Of a stretch of 48,168 nucleotides of DNA, positions 1 through 8,595 are shown piece by piece (position 1 is the stretch's first letter; each line of letters begins with the position of its first letter). Below the pieces are notes generated by a model. It made no database searches. It was not told the origin of the DNA and was given only the letters and a program-made list of their open reading frames with translations. Location of the stretch: NCBI GenBank assembly GCA_943331345.2, contig CALQLF020000015.1, positions 1-48,168 on the forward strand, given 5' to 3'. Position numbers and translations under genes: made by a program. Source of the stretch: Candidatus Planktophila lacus. GTDB taxonomy: Bacteria > Pseudomonadota > Gammaproteobacteria > Steroidobacterales > Steroidobacteraceae.

Positions 1-1373
1 AGCGTCGACACCATGCGCCGAATGTCAGCCAAGCGATCCGGGGTGTCCTGCAACAACAAGGTGTTGGTGCGCTCGTCCACGGCCACGCTGCCGCGGGCCG
101 ACAACAAGGAGTTGCCGTTGCCGCTGCTGCCAGACTTGATGAGCGCAGCCAGATCCGTCGCCTTGGCGTAGTTCACCTGCAGGTATTCGCCGCGCAACGG
201 CGCCAGTTCCTGCACTTCCTTGCGGGCCTGCAGGTCGGCCTTCTCGCGGGCAGCCAGTTCTTCGGCTGGGCCCACCAGAATGACGTTGTCCTGCTTGCGC
301 ATGTCGAGACCCTTGGCGCGCATGACGATGTCCAGCGCTTGGTCCCAAGGCACGTTCTGCAAGCGCAGCGTGACATTACCGTTCACCGAGTCGCTGACAA
401 CGATGTTCTGACCACTGGTATCTGCCAGCAGCTGCAGCACCGCGCGCACTTCGATGTCCTGGAAATTCAGGGTGAGGCGCTCGCCGACGTATTCCTTGCG
501 GTCATCCGCAGCGGCCTTTGCCTTCGTTGGCGGCTTTACTTCGACTACGTACTGGTCATCGCTTTGATAAGCCAGCTGTTCGAAGTCGGCGCCGGCAGCA
601 ATAACCACACGCGCCTTGCCTTCAGCGCGCAGGGCGTCGATATAGGTGACGGGCGTGGCGAAGTCCGTGACGTCGTAGCGGCGCGCCAAGGCGTCGGGCA
701 ACTCGGCGCCAATGAAGTCGACCACAACTTGACCGCCTTCCTGGCGGACGTTTACCGGCGTATGGGCATCCGACAGACGCACGATGACGCGGCCTGAGCC
801 TTCCGGCCCACGGCGGAAGTCGATGTTCTCCAAGCGACGGCCTGTCGCAGCACCTGCCGTGCTGTTGCCAGCTACCACTGCGGCTGGCGCGGATGCGGCC
901 ACACCACCACTGCTAGCGGCAGCGCCCACGGTCAACACGATGCTGTTGCCATCGACGGTAGCCTCGTAGGGCACCAGAGCATCCAGATTCAACACTACGC
1001 GCGTACGGCCGCCGGCCTCGCCTGCCACCAAGCTATCGATACCACCGGCCTTGACGTCAATGCGACGCGACGGCAGCGCCAGCGACACACCCGGCAGGTC
1101 CAGCGAGATACGCGCGGGCTTGTCGATGGTGAAGGCGAGTGGTTGCGGCGCCGGGCCACTGGTACGCAGGCGGAACTGCATCTGCTGTCCGCCCAAGGCT
1201 TGGAAATCCACCGCCTCGAGTCGGTTGGCGGCGGGGGTTGCCGTGTCCTGGGCGTTGGCCGGCACGACGAGCGCACCGAAAAGGACCAGCGTCAGGGCGG
1301 TTAGCGTGGAGATTAGCCAGCGACCGGCTTGCCGGCCCGTGCTCCATCCCGTGCTTTCAGTGTTGCGCTTCAT
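1..1373 (-). CDS. pilQ: Type IV pilus secretin PilQ, 3' end outside the window
   Basis: PilQ forms the outer-membrane secretin pore through which the type IV pilus leaves the cell. About 457 codons are visible, read from the complement of 1373 with no stop before the window edge. An N-terminal signal segment ends near residue 42 (VPANAQD). Two AMIN domains follow, at roughly residues 48-135 and 175-270, the part that binds peptidoglycan in this family. A secretin/TonB short N-terminal domain begins near residue 300 (LTLNFQDIEVRAVLQLLA), and the start of an N1 ring domain ends the visible part. The pore-forming secretin domain must lie beyond position 1. The gene starts 19 bp after pilP and is last in the visible pilM-N-O-P-Q order, as in other gammaproteobacteria. 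Confidence 0.95.
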   Translation of the reverse strand, partial: MKRNTESTGWSTGRQAGRWLISTLTALTLVLFGALVVPANAQDTATPAANRLEAVDFQALGGQQMQFRLRTSGPAPQPLAFTIDKPARISLDLPGVSLALPSRRIDVKAGGIDSLVAGEAGGRTRVVLNLDALVPYEATVDGNSIVLTVGAAASSGGVAASAPAAVVAGNSTAGAATGRRLENIDFRRGPEGSGRVIVRLSDAHTPVNVRQEGGQVVVDFIGAELPDALARRYDVTDFATPVTYIDALRAEGKARVVIAAGADFEQLAYQSDDQYVVEVKPPTKAKAAADDRKEYVGERLTLNFQDIEVRAVLQLLADTSGQNIVVSDSVNGNVTLRLQNVPWDQALDIVMRAKGLDMRKQDNVILVGPAEELAAREKADLQARKEVQELAPLRGEYLQVNYAKATDLAALIKSGSSGNGNSLLSARGSVAVDERTNTLLLQDTPDRLADIRRMVST

Positions 1374-1392
1374 GACCTTGCCTCTCCAGCAT

Positions 1393-1890
1393 TCAGTTCG
1401 ACAGCCCGACGCTGGCGGGGCGTTCAATGAACCCGCCAAGCCCGTCAGGCACGATCTCGGTGAGCGAGATCTTCGCTTCCGTAATGGCCGAAATGCGGCC
1501 GTCCGCTTGGCCCAAATAGTTGCCTATCGCCACGCGATGGACCAAACCATCTTTGGTCTGTACCAGACCGAAGACGCGACCACCTTGACGCAGGGTTCCC
1601 ACCATGCGCAGCGTATCGAGCGAGTACTGCTCGAGGAACTCACGCGTCCGCGACGAGTCCGGGCGAATACCGCCAGCGGCGCCAGCACCGGAATCGCCGG
1701 GCTCGAACGGCGAGCGAAGCCCGGCCGGGTCGTAGTTGTAGGTTTCGTAAGGTTTGATCTCGGGCAGTGGCTCGATACGCCCGCCCGGACGCTTCTTGAT
1801 TTCGGCGACATGCTCCTGCATTTCGGCGTTGCCGCCGCCGCAAGCGGACAAGAGCGTGGCGACAGCAGCCAGCAACAGCAGACGCTTCAT
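1393..1890 (-). CDS. pilP: Type IV pilus inner-membrane lipoprotein PilP
   Basis: PilP is a lipoprotein that links the inner-membrane PilNO dimer to the PilQ secretin. The 165-residue product begins MKRLLLLAAVATLLSAC, a type II signal peptide with a lipobox (LSAC) and a lipidated Cys at residue 17. A flexible linker follows, including a PYETYNYDPAGLRSPFEP stretch typical of the family. The C-terminal part has the beta-sandwich repeat pattern (MVGTLRQGGRVFGLVQTKDG). It overlaps pilO by four bases (ATGA), so translation is probably coupled. Length and context fit PilP. Confidence 0.95.
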   Translation of the reverse strand: MKRLLLLAAVATLLSACGGGNAEMQEHVAEIKKRPGGRIEPLPEIKPYETYNYDPAGLRSPFEPGDSGAGAAGGIRPDSSRTREFLEQYSLDTLRMVGTLRQGGRVFGLVQTKDGLVHRVAIGNYLGQADGRISAITEAKISLTEIVPDGLGGFIERPASVGLSN

Positions 1891-2534
1891 GGCGTTGCTC
1901 CCTTGCGCTTGCCCTTCTTGCTATCCGCAGACATTTCGTCGTCTTCCAGATAGCGATAGGTCTTGGCAGTGAGGTCCAACACCAGTTGGTCGGTGCCCGC
2001 GGACTTCTGCGATTCCGGCTGAATCTGAATATCGTGCAAGGTGACGATGCGCGGGAGTGCGGCGATGCCACTGACGAAATTGCCGAACTCGTGGTACGAG
2101 CCCGTGAGACGAATCTTGATGGGCAGTTCAGCGTAGAAGTCTTGCTTCAACTCAGCACCCGGCTGGAAGAGCTTTTCGTCCAAGCCGGCACCGTTGCCTG
2201 TCTGGGAAATATCCACGAGCAGGTTCGGCACCTCGGTACGGCCCGGCAACTGGCGCAACATGGCGCCGAACGAGCGCTCCATGTCCTTCAGCTGGGAACG
2301 GTAGGCGGCGAAGTTGGCTGCCTGATGCTGCTTCTGTTCGAATTCGGCCCAGAGTTGGTCCTGCTCGGTCTGCACCTGTTCGTACTCGTCCATCTGCGTG
2401 TTGTAGATGAGGACCATGCCGAACAGGAACGAAGCCACGACAAATACGAACGAGGCAACGATGACGCGGATGCCGAGCGGCCAGCGACCCGGATCGCGCC
2501 AGTCGAGCGTCTGGAATTGTTCAATGAGGTTCAC
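1887..2534 (-). CDS. pilO: Type IV pilus alignment protein PilO
   Basis: PilO pairs with PilN in the inner membrane and aligns the pilus motor with the secretin. The 215-residue product has a short cytoplasmic N-terminus, one membrane helix at about residues 22-45 (GIRVIVASFVFVVASFLFGM) and a coiled coil at about 48-95 rich in Glu and Gln. A periplasmic ferredoxin-like domain follows (PIKIRLTGSYHEFGNFVSGI). The highly charged C-terminal tail (SKKGKRKG) is probably a linker. The gene overlaps both pilN and pilP by four bases, showing a translationally coupled operon. Confidence 0.95.
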   Translation of the reverse strand: MNLIEQFQTLDWRDPGRWPLGIRVIVASFVFVVASFLFGMVLIYNTQMDEYEQVQTEQDQLWAEFEQKQHQAANFAAYRSQLKDMERSFGAMLRQLPGRTEVPNLLVDISQTGNGAGLDEKLFQPGAELKQDFYAELPIKIRLTGSYHEFGNFVSGIAALPRIVTLHDIQIQPESQKSAGTDQLVLDLTAKTYRYLEDDEMSADSKKGKRKGATP

Positions 2535-3142
2535 GGCGCCACCTCCGTGCGGGGCCCCGGGCGACGCTTGCGGGTACCCGGCAAGGTATCGGCATCGGGC
2601 TCCAGACCCTTCTGCATCACGGTAAGCACGAACTCGGCACCACCGGCGCCTGTGCCACCCTTGGTTTCAATGAGTTGCAGTTCGGGCGAACCGATCCACT
2701 CGGAGGCCTCGATGTTGCGCATGAATGTGGAAACTCGGGTGCTGGACTGCGCCATGCCCCTGACTTCCAGCTTGCGGCCAGTCTGGTGGACGGACGTGAG
2801 GTAGACGCCGTCCGGCAGCGTGTGCATTAGTTGGTCGAACACATGAACAATTTCCGGGCGACTGCGCTGCAGACGCTCGATGATGGCCATGCGGGCCAGC
2901 AAGCGCTGCTTCTGTGTCTCGAGGCCACGGATTTCCTTGATATCTCCGTCCATCGCGGCGATTTGCGCGCGGAGGAAAGCATTGCGCTCGCGCTGGCTGC
3001 TGGTCATGCCACCAACCACCAAGCTGCCCAAGAAGGCTACGAGGAAACCGGCGGACACTGCCGCTACTACCGCCAACTGGAACTGGCGTTTGCGGCGCTG
3101 GCGTTCTTCGGAACGCCAGGGAAGAAGATTAATGCGTGGCAT
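2531..3142 (-). CDS. pilN: Type IV pilus assembly protein PilN
   Basis: PilN is a bitopic inner-membrane protein that recruits PilM and dimerises with PilO. The 203-residue product starts MPRINLLPWR, the conserved INLLPWR-type peptide that inserts into the PilM groove. One transmembrane helix (about 22-45) and a periplasmic coiled coil and fold follow (EIVHVFDQLMHTLPDGVYL). The C-terminal 30 residues are polar and basic. The start codon overlaps the pilM stop by one base (TGATG) and the stop overlaps pilO by four. Confidence 0.95.
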   Translation of the reverse strand: MPRINLLPWRSEERQRRKRQFQLAVVAAVSAGFLVAFLGSLVVGGMTSSQRERNAFLRAQIAAMDGDIKEIRGLETQKQRLLARMAIIERLQRSRPEIVHVFDQLMHTLPDGVYLTSVHQTGRKLEVRGMAQSSTRVSTFMRNIEASEWIGSPELQLIETKGGTGAGGAEFVLTVMQKGLEPDADTLPGTRKRRPGPRTEVAP

Positions 3143-4221
3143 CAGTCAAAGCTCCGCAGTGCGAGCCCGCAGGCGGTGAGCAACGCCGTGGCGTCCTTGC
3201 GCACGCCCTGCGACTTGGCCTTGCCCGAAACCTTCATCTGGCCCAGCGGGTCGCCACGTTCTGCCGGAATGCCGACCCGACTGGCGATGACATCGGCCAC
3301 GCCAGGGATATTGGCGCAGCCGCCGCATACCAAGATTTGTTCCGGCTGTTCGCGGCCACTGCCGGAGGCCAGATAAAACTGCAGGCTGCGACTGACCTGC
3401 TGGGTCATGTCATCGATGAACGGGTCCAGCACTTCCGGCTGGTAGTTGGAAGGCAGGCCACCCTCTTTTTTGGCGCGTCCGGCCTCTTCCATGCTCAACC
3501 CGTAGGTGCGCATGATTTCTTCGGTGAGCTGCTGGCCACCGAAGGCGAAATCGCGGGTGTACACCACCTTGAGGTCATATAGGACACTGAAGGTGGTGGT
3601 GCTCGCGCCGAAATCTACCACCGCCACCGTGCGGCCAAGACCGCCATCGGGCATATGGTGGGTGAGTAGACGGCAGGCATTTTCCAGCGCGAACGCTTCC
3701 ACATCTACCAGCTTGCAGTTAAGCCCTGCAGCAGCCACGGCAGCCATGCGCTGCTCGACATTCTCGTTGCGAGTAGCCACCAGGAGGATGTCGTTCATCT
3801 CCGGGTCTTTGGCGGAAGGCCCAATGACCTCGAAGTCGTAGGCGACGTCTTCCATGGGGAACGGGATGTACTGGTCCGCCTGCAGTTCCACTTGTGTTTC
3901 GAGGTCCTGCTCCGACAAGGAGCGCGGCATCTGGATGACCTTGGTGATGGCAGCATCACCGGAGATGGCCACCGCCACGTCGCTTACGCGGGCACCGGAA
4001 CGCTTGATGGCACGGCGAATGACCTCGCCGACGGCATTCGCGTCGACGATGTTCTTCTCGCTGATGGCGCTATGCGGCGTTGCCTCAGCGGCATAAGACT
4101 CCACGCGGTATTGGCCACCGGACAGCGACAGCTCCACCAGCTTGATGGAGGAGGTGGTGATGTCCAACCCGATGAGGGGTGGGCGCTTGGCAAATGCGAA
4201 AGCCGACAGAAAGCGGTTCAT
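3142..4221 (-). CDS. pilM: Type IV pilus actin-like ATPase PilM
   Basis: PilM is a cytoplasmic actin-like protein that forms the inner ring of the pilus assembly platform by binding the PilN N-terminus. The 359-residue product contains LIGLDITTSSIKLVEL near the N-terminus (phosphate 1 motif) and VAVVDFGASTTTFSVL (phosphate 2). The C-terminal ILVCGGCANIPGV resembles the adenosine motif. I chose the start at 4221 because it lies just after an AAAGGAA ribosome site and gives the usual N-terminus; an in-frame ATG 63 bases upstream adds only basic, non-family residues. It is the first gene of the pilMNOPQ operon and is divergent from mrcA. Confidence 0.95.
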   Translation of the reverse strand: MNRFLSAFAFAKRPPLIGLDITTSSIKLVELSLSGGQYRVESYAAEATPHSAISEKNIVDANAVGEVIRRAIKRSGARVSDVAVAISGDAAITKVIQMPRSLSEQDLETQVELQADQYIPFPMEDVAYDFEVIGPSAKDPEMNDILLVATRNENVEQRMAAVAAAGLNCKLVDVEAFALENACRLLTHHMPDGGLGRTVAVVDFGASTTTFSVLYDLKVVYTRDFAFGGQQLTEEIMRTYGLSMEEAGRAKKEGGLPSNYQPEVLDPFIDDMTQQVSRSLQFYLASGSGREQPEQILVCGGCANIPGVADVIASRVGIPAERGDPLGQMKVSGKAKSQGVRKDATALLTACGLALRSFD

Positions 4222-4357
4222 ATTTCCTTTGGCATCAATCGCTTGAGCGCGATGGCGACCGGAATTTCTAGGTTTCTTGCGCAACTATATAGCAAATCAC
4301 CCGGAAATTTCATCCACTTTGGCGCAGATTGGGCTGAACTATGCATAATCGTCCCCC
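4222..4357. promoter_or_regulatory. Divergent promoter region between pilM and mrcA
   Basis: This 136-bp gap must hold both the pil operon promoter and the mrcA promoter. On the minus strand a TATATA element at about 4286-4291 is a possible -10 for pilM, without a good -35. On the plus strand TATGCATAAT at 4340-4349 is a possible -10 for mrcA. If that is right, mrcA transcription starts within a few bases of the first TTG start candidate. Both assignments are inference from short motifs. Confidence 0.4.
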
Positions 4358-6865
4358 TTGCCGCAACGTCCGGATGCCATTTCTTTGAAACCCGTCCACA
4401 TTCGTCTGCTCTCCTGGGCTGCCAGTCTTGCTGCCGGTGGTATCGCCTCGGTATTGCTGCTCGGCGTAGGCACTTACTACTACTTGGCCCCCGGCCTGCC
4501 GGATGTAGAAGCACTCCGGGACACGCGTCTGCAACTGCCCTTGCGCGTTTACAGCCGCGACGGCCAATTGCTCGCACAAATCGGCGACCAACGCCGCGTG
4601 CCAGTGAAATTCGCCGAAATTCCGCCGCATGTGGTGCAAGCGTTCATCGACGCGGAAGACGATCGCTTCTTCCAGCACGGTGGCATCGACATCATGGGCC
4701 TGACGCGGTCGCTGCTGCTGGCAGTGCTGCACGGTGAACTGTCACAGGGCGGCAGCACCATCACGCAGCAGTTGGCGCGCAACGTTTTCCCCATCGGGCG
4801 CGAAAAAGAACTGAAGCGGAAGCTCCGTGAAATCTTCCTGTCGTTCCGCCTCGAGTCCGAATTCTCGAAGCAGGAAATCCTCACCCTCTACTTGAACAAG
4901 ATTTATCTCGGCGAAAAGGCCTACGGCGTCGCCGCGGCCGCCGAAACCTATTTCGGCAAGAGCCTCGACGACCTGACCATCGCCGAAGCTGCCACATTGG
5001 GCGGTCTGCCGCAGCGTCCGGCGCGGGTGAACCCCGTGGCAAACCCGGAAGCGATGCGCCATCGGCGTGCCTATGTGCTGCGGCGCATGTATGCCAAGAA
5101 CCACATCACCGAAGAGGAATACACGGCGGCACTGGAAGCTCCGATGCAGTCGCGCTCGCATAGCGCGGGCGCTGGCGTGGACGCTCCCTATGTCGCGGAA
5201 ATGGTTCGCACCGCACTGTTCGAGCAATACGGCGAGGCGCTATATACCGACGGTTACCGGGTCACCACGACCGTGGATGCGCGCCTGCAACGTGCCGCCG
5301 ATGTCGCCCTGCGTTCCACACTGCTCGAGTACGACCGCCGCCATGGCTGGCGCGGGCCGGTGGCGCGTGGCGTGAAAGCGAGTGACGAAGAGAGCTGGCG
5401 CGAGGCTTTGGTGGATGTGCCACGTACCGGCGGCTTGGTGCCGTCGATTGTCACGGGCGTCGCCGCACGCACCGTCGAGGTGTACACGAAAGATGGCGAG
5501 CACCGCCAAATCGACTGGGAGCAAGGGCTGGTGTGGGCCCGCAAGCCAGGGGTGCGGGCGGGCGTCGGCCCTTCGCCGAAGACCGCCGGCGAAATCGTCC
5601 GCCGTGGCGACATCGTCTACACGCTGCCCGCCGGTGAGGGCCGCGCACTGCTGGTTCAGGTGCCCGCAGTGCAGGGTGCTTTCGTGGCACTCGACCCCGA
5701 AGATGGTGCCGTCATCGCCCTGAGCGGCGGCTTCGACTACACCGCCAGCAAGTTCAACCGTGCCGTGCAGTCGCGGCGCCAGGTGGGTTCGTCCTTCAAA
5801 CCCTTCCTCTATTCCGCCGCGCTGGACCAAGGGTTCACGCCCGCCAGTGTCATTCTCGACGCCCCGGTGGTCTATGAAGGCGGTGGCGACATCCCCGACT
5901 GGCGTCCGGAAAACGACAACGGCGAATTCAGTGGTCCGACGCGCTTGCGCGAAGCGCTGGTGCGCTCCCGCAATCTGGTCAGTATCCGTATCCTGCGCAC
6001 GCTGGGTATCGAGCCGGCCACCGAGGCCATCACGCGCTTCGGTTTTACTCGCGAAGAAATGCCACAGAACCTGACGATGGCGTTAGGCACAGCGCAGATT
6101 GCGCCGCTTCGCGTTGCCACGGGCTTTGCCGTCTTCGCCAATGGCGGCTACAAGGTGGACCCGTACCTCATCGAACGCGTGGAAGGCCCGGACGGCAAAC
6201 TGCTGCAGCAAGCGCGCCCCCGTGTGGTCTGCCGCGATTGCGCCGGCACTGCGCCCGCGGAACTTTCCACCACCACGCCTTTGCGTACCATCGAAGAAGG
6301 CCCGGGCGTTACGCGTCTGACCGACGTGGGCGCTACTGGCGCGCGAATTGATGCTGACCACCAAGCGCCTCGGGTGCTCGATGCTGCCAATGCCTACTTG
6401 ATGACTGACATGATGCGGGATGTCATCCGCCGCGGCACTGCCATGCGAGCGCTGGCACTGAACCGCACGGACCTCGCCGGCAAGACGGGCACGACCAACG
6501 ACAAGCGCGATACCTGGTTCTCCGGCTTCAACGCCGACCTCGTGGCCACGGCATGGGTGGGCTTCGACCAAGAGCGCACGCTCGGCGCGAATGAAGAAGG
6601 CGGCCGTACTGCGCTCCCCATGTGGGTATCGTTCATGCACGAAGCGCTGCGCGGCGTACCCGAACACCGCCTGCCCCAACCCGATGGCATTGTCACGGCG
6701 CGCATCTCGCCCGTCACGGGCATGCTGGCCAGCGCCAACGACACCGATGCCATCACCGAACTGTTTCTGGCCGGCCACTTGCCGCCAGCGGCCGCTGGCA
6801 CACCCGGGGCCCAGCCCACGCCGGGGCAGGACGATGCACAGCCGCCAGAGGAGCCCCTGTTTTGA
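4358..6865 (+). CDS. mrcA: Bifunctional class A penicillin-binding protein 1A
   Basis: This inner-membrane enzyme polymerises glycan strands from lipid II and cross-links the peptides. One N-terminal membrane helix (about residues 18-43) is followed by the GT51 glycosyltransferase domain with catalytic Glu100 in EDDRFFQHGG and the GGSTITQQLARN motif. An OB-like linker domain precedes the transpeptidase, which shows SxxK at Ser478-Lys481, SRN at 537-539 and KTG at 709-711. At 835 residues it has normal PBP1A length. No in-frame ATG exists upstream of the catalytic domain: an in-frame TAA at 4346 limits the start to TTG at 4358 or TTG at 4385, neither with a good ribosome site. The position divergent from pilM is common in gammaproteobacteria. 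Confidence 0.96.
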   Translation: MPQRPDAISLKPVHIRLLSWAASLAAGGIASVLLLGVGTYYYLAPGLPDVEALRDTRLQLPLRVYSRDGQLLAQIGDQRRVPVKFAEIPPHVVQAFIDAEDDRFFQHGGIDIMGLTRSLLLAVLHGELSQGGSTITQQLARNVFPIGREKELKRKLREIFLSFRLESEFSKQEILTLYLNKIYLGEKAYGVAAAAETYFGKSLDDLTIAEAATLGGLPQRPARVNPVANPEAMRHRRAYVLRRMYAKNHITEEEYTAALEAPMQSRSHSAGAGVDAPYVAEMVRTALFEQYGEALYTDGYRVTTTVDARLQRAADVALRSTLLEYDRRHGWRGPVARGVKASDEESWREALVDVPRTGGLVPSIVTGVAARTVEVYTKDGEHRQIDWEQGLVWARKPGVRAGVGPSPKTAGEIVRRGDIVYTLPAGEGRALLVQVPAVQGAFVALDPEDGAVIALSGGFDYTASKFNRAVQSRRQVGSSFKPFLYSAALDQGFTPASVILDAPVVYEGGGDIPDWRPENDNGEFSGPTRLREALVRSRNLVSIRILRTLGIEPATEAITRFGFTREEMPQNLTMALGTAQIAPLRVATGFAVFANGGYKVDPYLIERVEGPDGKLLQQARPRVVCRDCAGTAPAELSTTTPLRTIEEGPGVTRLTDVGATGARIDADHQAPRVLDAANAYLMTDMMRDVIRRGTAMRALALNRTDLAGKTGTTNDKRDTWFSGFNADLVATAWVGFDQERTLGANEEGGRTALPMWVSFMHEALRGVPEHRLPQPDGIVTARISPVTGMLASANDTDAITELFLAGHLPPAAAGTPGAQPTPGQDDAQPPEEPLF

Positions 6866-7467
6866 CCCGCTACGCCGGCACCCGTGGCGATGCCTTGCGC
6901 CGCACGCTGGCGGTGGAGGCTGCACGCCTGATGGCAGAACACGGTATCGACGATTTCGGCTTCGCCAAGCGCAAGGCAGCAGAACGCTTCGGCACTTTCG
7001 AGGGCGCAGTGCTGCCGAGCAACGCCGAAGTGGAAGCCGCGCTGCAGGAATATCAGCGGCTATTCGAAGCGGACTCGCACGGCGAGACGCTCTACGTTTT
7101 GCGACAAACCGCCATTACCGCCATGGAGCTCTTGGCGGATTTCGCACCGCGACTCGTCGGCCCCGTGCTCACGGGAACCGCCACCCGCAACACCGAAGTG
7201 CAATTGCACCTGTTCGCGGAACGCACTGAAGCCGTGACCATCCGGCTGCTCGATACCGCTATTCCACACGAACTGGTGGAAAGGCGCGTGAAGGTACGCG
7301 CCGACGAATGGGTGCTGACGCCGGCCGTGCGTCTGACAGTGGACGATATCCCGGTGGACGCGCTGGTCTTCGGGCGCGACGGGCAGCGGCAATCACCCCT
7401 GTCGCCTACCGATGGCCGCCCAGTGCGGCGCGCCAGCATCGACGAAGTGCGCGCCCTGCTCGGCTAA
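6862..7467 (+). CDS. Conserved protein of unknown function, coupled to mrcA
   Basis: I do not recognise this family with certainty. The best start is TTG at 6862, overlapping the mrcA stop by four bases, which gives 201 residues beginning TRYAGTRGDALRRTLAVEAARLM. The N-terminal third is alpha-helical with a MAEHGIDDFGFAKRKAAERFG segment. The middle (VGPVLTGTATRNTEVQLHLF) resembles the start of a nucleotidyltransferase-like core, but a catalytic site cannot be claimed. There is no signal peptide or membrane helix, so it is probably cytoplasmic. The four-base overlap suggests translational coupling with PBP1A. Confidence 0.75.
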   Translation: MTRYAGTRGDALRRTLAVEAARLMAEHGIDDFGFAKRKAAERFGTFEGAVLPSNAEVEAALQEYQRLFEADSHGETLYVLRQTAITAMELLADFAPRLVGPVLTGTATRNTEVQLHLFAERTEAVTIRLLDTAIPHELVERRVKVRADEWVLTPAVRLTVDDIPVDALVFGRDGQRQSPLSPTDGRPVRRASIDEVRALLG

Positions 7468-7479
7468 TCGGCACCCTGC

Positions 7480-7540
7480 GTCGGGAGCAAGCTCCCTCCC
7501 ACAATGGAAAAGTCATTGTAGGAGCGAGCTTGCTCGCGAC
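7480..7540. repeat. Inverted pair of REP-like palindromes (REPIN-like)
   Basis: Positions 7480-7505 read in reverse complement and 7515-7540 read forward are copies of one 26-base unit with only three differences. Each unit holds its own hairpin (GGAGC/GCTCC type around a TT centre), and two of the three differences are compensatory, so both hairpins still pair. The two units are head to head with 9 bases between them. The unit resembles the TAGGAGCGAGCTTGCTCGCGA REP family of pseudomonads and relatives, moved by RAYT transposases. No such transposase is in the window. Confidence 0.75.
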
Positions 7541-7650
7541 CGTCGGCGGCACGCTCCCCCCGACAAGGTGCTCTGCCGGACTGCACGTTAGCGCCGTTCA
7601 TGGCACAACACTCTGCGAAGAGTGCACTGCAACCAGTCTGGGAGTGAGCG

Positions 7651-8568
7651 ATGCGCGAACTGCAAGGCAAAGTAGCTTTCATCACCGCCGGGGTCTCTGG
7701 GCTCGGGCTGGGCATCGCCAAAGCCTTGGCCCAGGCCGGTGTGCGCTTGGCGCTGAGTTATCGCAACAGCGCCCACCGCGACGCCGCAGCGGAGTGGTTC
7801 GCCGCCACCGAGCACGAGGCGCCACTTATGCTTCAGTTGGACGTGCGGGACCGGGCGGCGTTCGCGGCCACGGCGGTCCAAGTGGAGCGCCATTTCGGGA
7901 ATGTGCATCTACTGGTCAACAACGCAGGTGTCAGTGTCTTCGGCCCCACCGACGCGGCCACCTACGCCGATTACGACTGGATCATGGGCGTGAACTTCGG
8001 TGGCGTGGTGAACGGCTTGGTCAACTTTCTGCCGCGCATGAAGGCACACGGCGAAGGTGGGCACGTGGTGAACGTGGCTTCCATGGCAGCGTATCTTTCC
8101 GGGCCACAAGCCGGCATTTACACCGCTTCGAAGTTCGCCGTACGCGGGTTAACCGAGAGCCTGCGCTACAACCTGTCTCCCCACGGTATTGGCGTGTCGC
8201 TCATGTGCCCGGGCCTTACCCGTACGAACGCCTGGAACTCAGCGCTAGGCCGCCCTGCCGAATTCGCCGACACAGGCCTCGGCCCCGTGGATCCCGCGCA
8301 ACTGCAAGCCTTTGGTGGCGCCTTCGAACTGGGCATGGACCCCGACGTAGTCGGTCGCAAGACCGTCGAAGGCATTCGCGAGAACCGTGCGGTCATCTTC
8401 TCGCATCCGGAATTCGCCGACGACTTCCGCGAAATCTACGAGGCCAGCGTAGCGGCCCTGCCGGTGGAACCCGTCCCGGAGGGAAGGGCGCATCTCGAAC
8501 AGCTACGGCGCGAGGCGAACCGTGCTGCGGCGAATGGTCGGCTCACCGGACCCGACGACCTCGGCTGA
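7651..8568 (+). CDS. Short-chain dehydrogenase/reductase, single gene
   Basis: This is a 305-residue classical SDR, probably a cytoplasmic NAD(P)-dependent alcohol or ketone oxidoreductase. The cofactor loop reads TAGVSGLG, so the first Gly of the usual TGxxxGxG is Ala. NNAG (in LLVNNAGVSVFG), the catalytic Ser (NVASMAAY) and YxxxK (YTASK) are present. A C-terminal extension of about 60 residues, rich in charged residues, makes it longer than the usual 250. A GGGAG ribosome site lies 7 bases before the ATG. It stands alone between a REP-like pair and the convergent gltA. The substrate cannot be inferred. Confidence 0.88.
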   Translation: MRELQGKVAFITAGVSGLGLGIAKALAQAGVRLALSYRNSAHRDAAAEWFAATEHEAPLMLQLDVRDRAAFAATAVQVERHFGNVHLLVNNAGVSVFGPTDAATYADYDWIMGVNFGGVVNGLVNFLPRMKAHGEGGHVVNVASMAAYLSGPQAGIYTASKFAVRGLTESLRYNLSPHGIGVSLMCPGLTRTNAWNSALGRPAEFADTGLGPVDPAQLQAFGGAFELGMDPDVVGRKTVEGIRENRAVIFSHPEFADDFREIYEASVAALPVEPVPEGRAHLEQLRREANRAAANGRLTGPDDLG

Positions 8569-8595
8569 ACCTGAAGGCCTGAGAAAAAAGCCAAC

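Noticed and set aside
8569-8595. Possible bidirectional terminator between the SDR gene and gltA
   Set aside because: A T6 run and a seven-base inverted repeat are present, but the loop of about 27 bases does not make a proper terminator hairpin.
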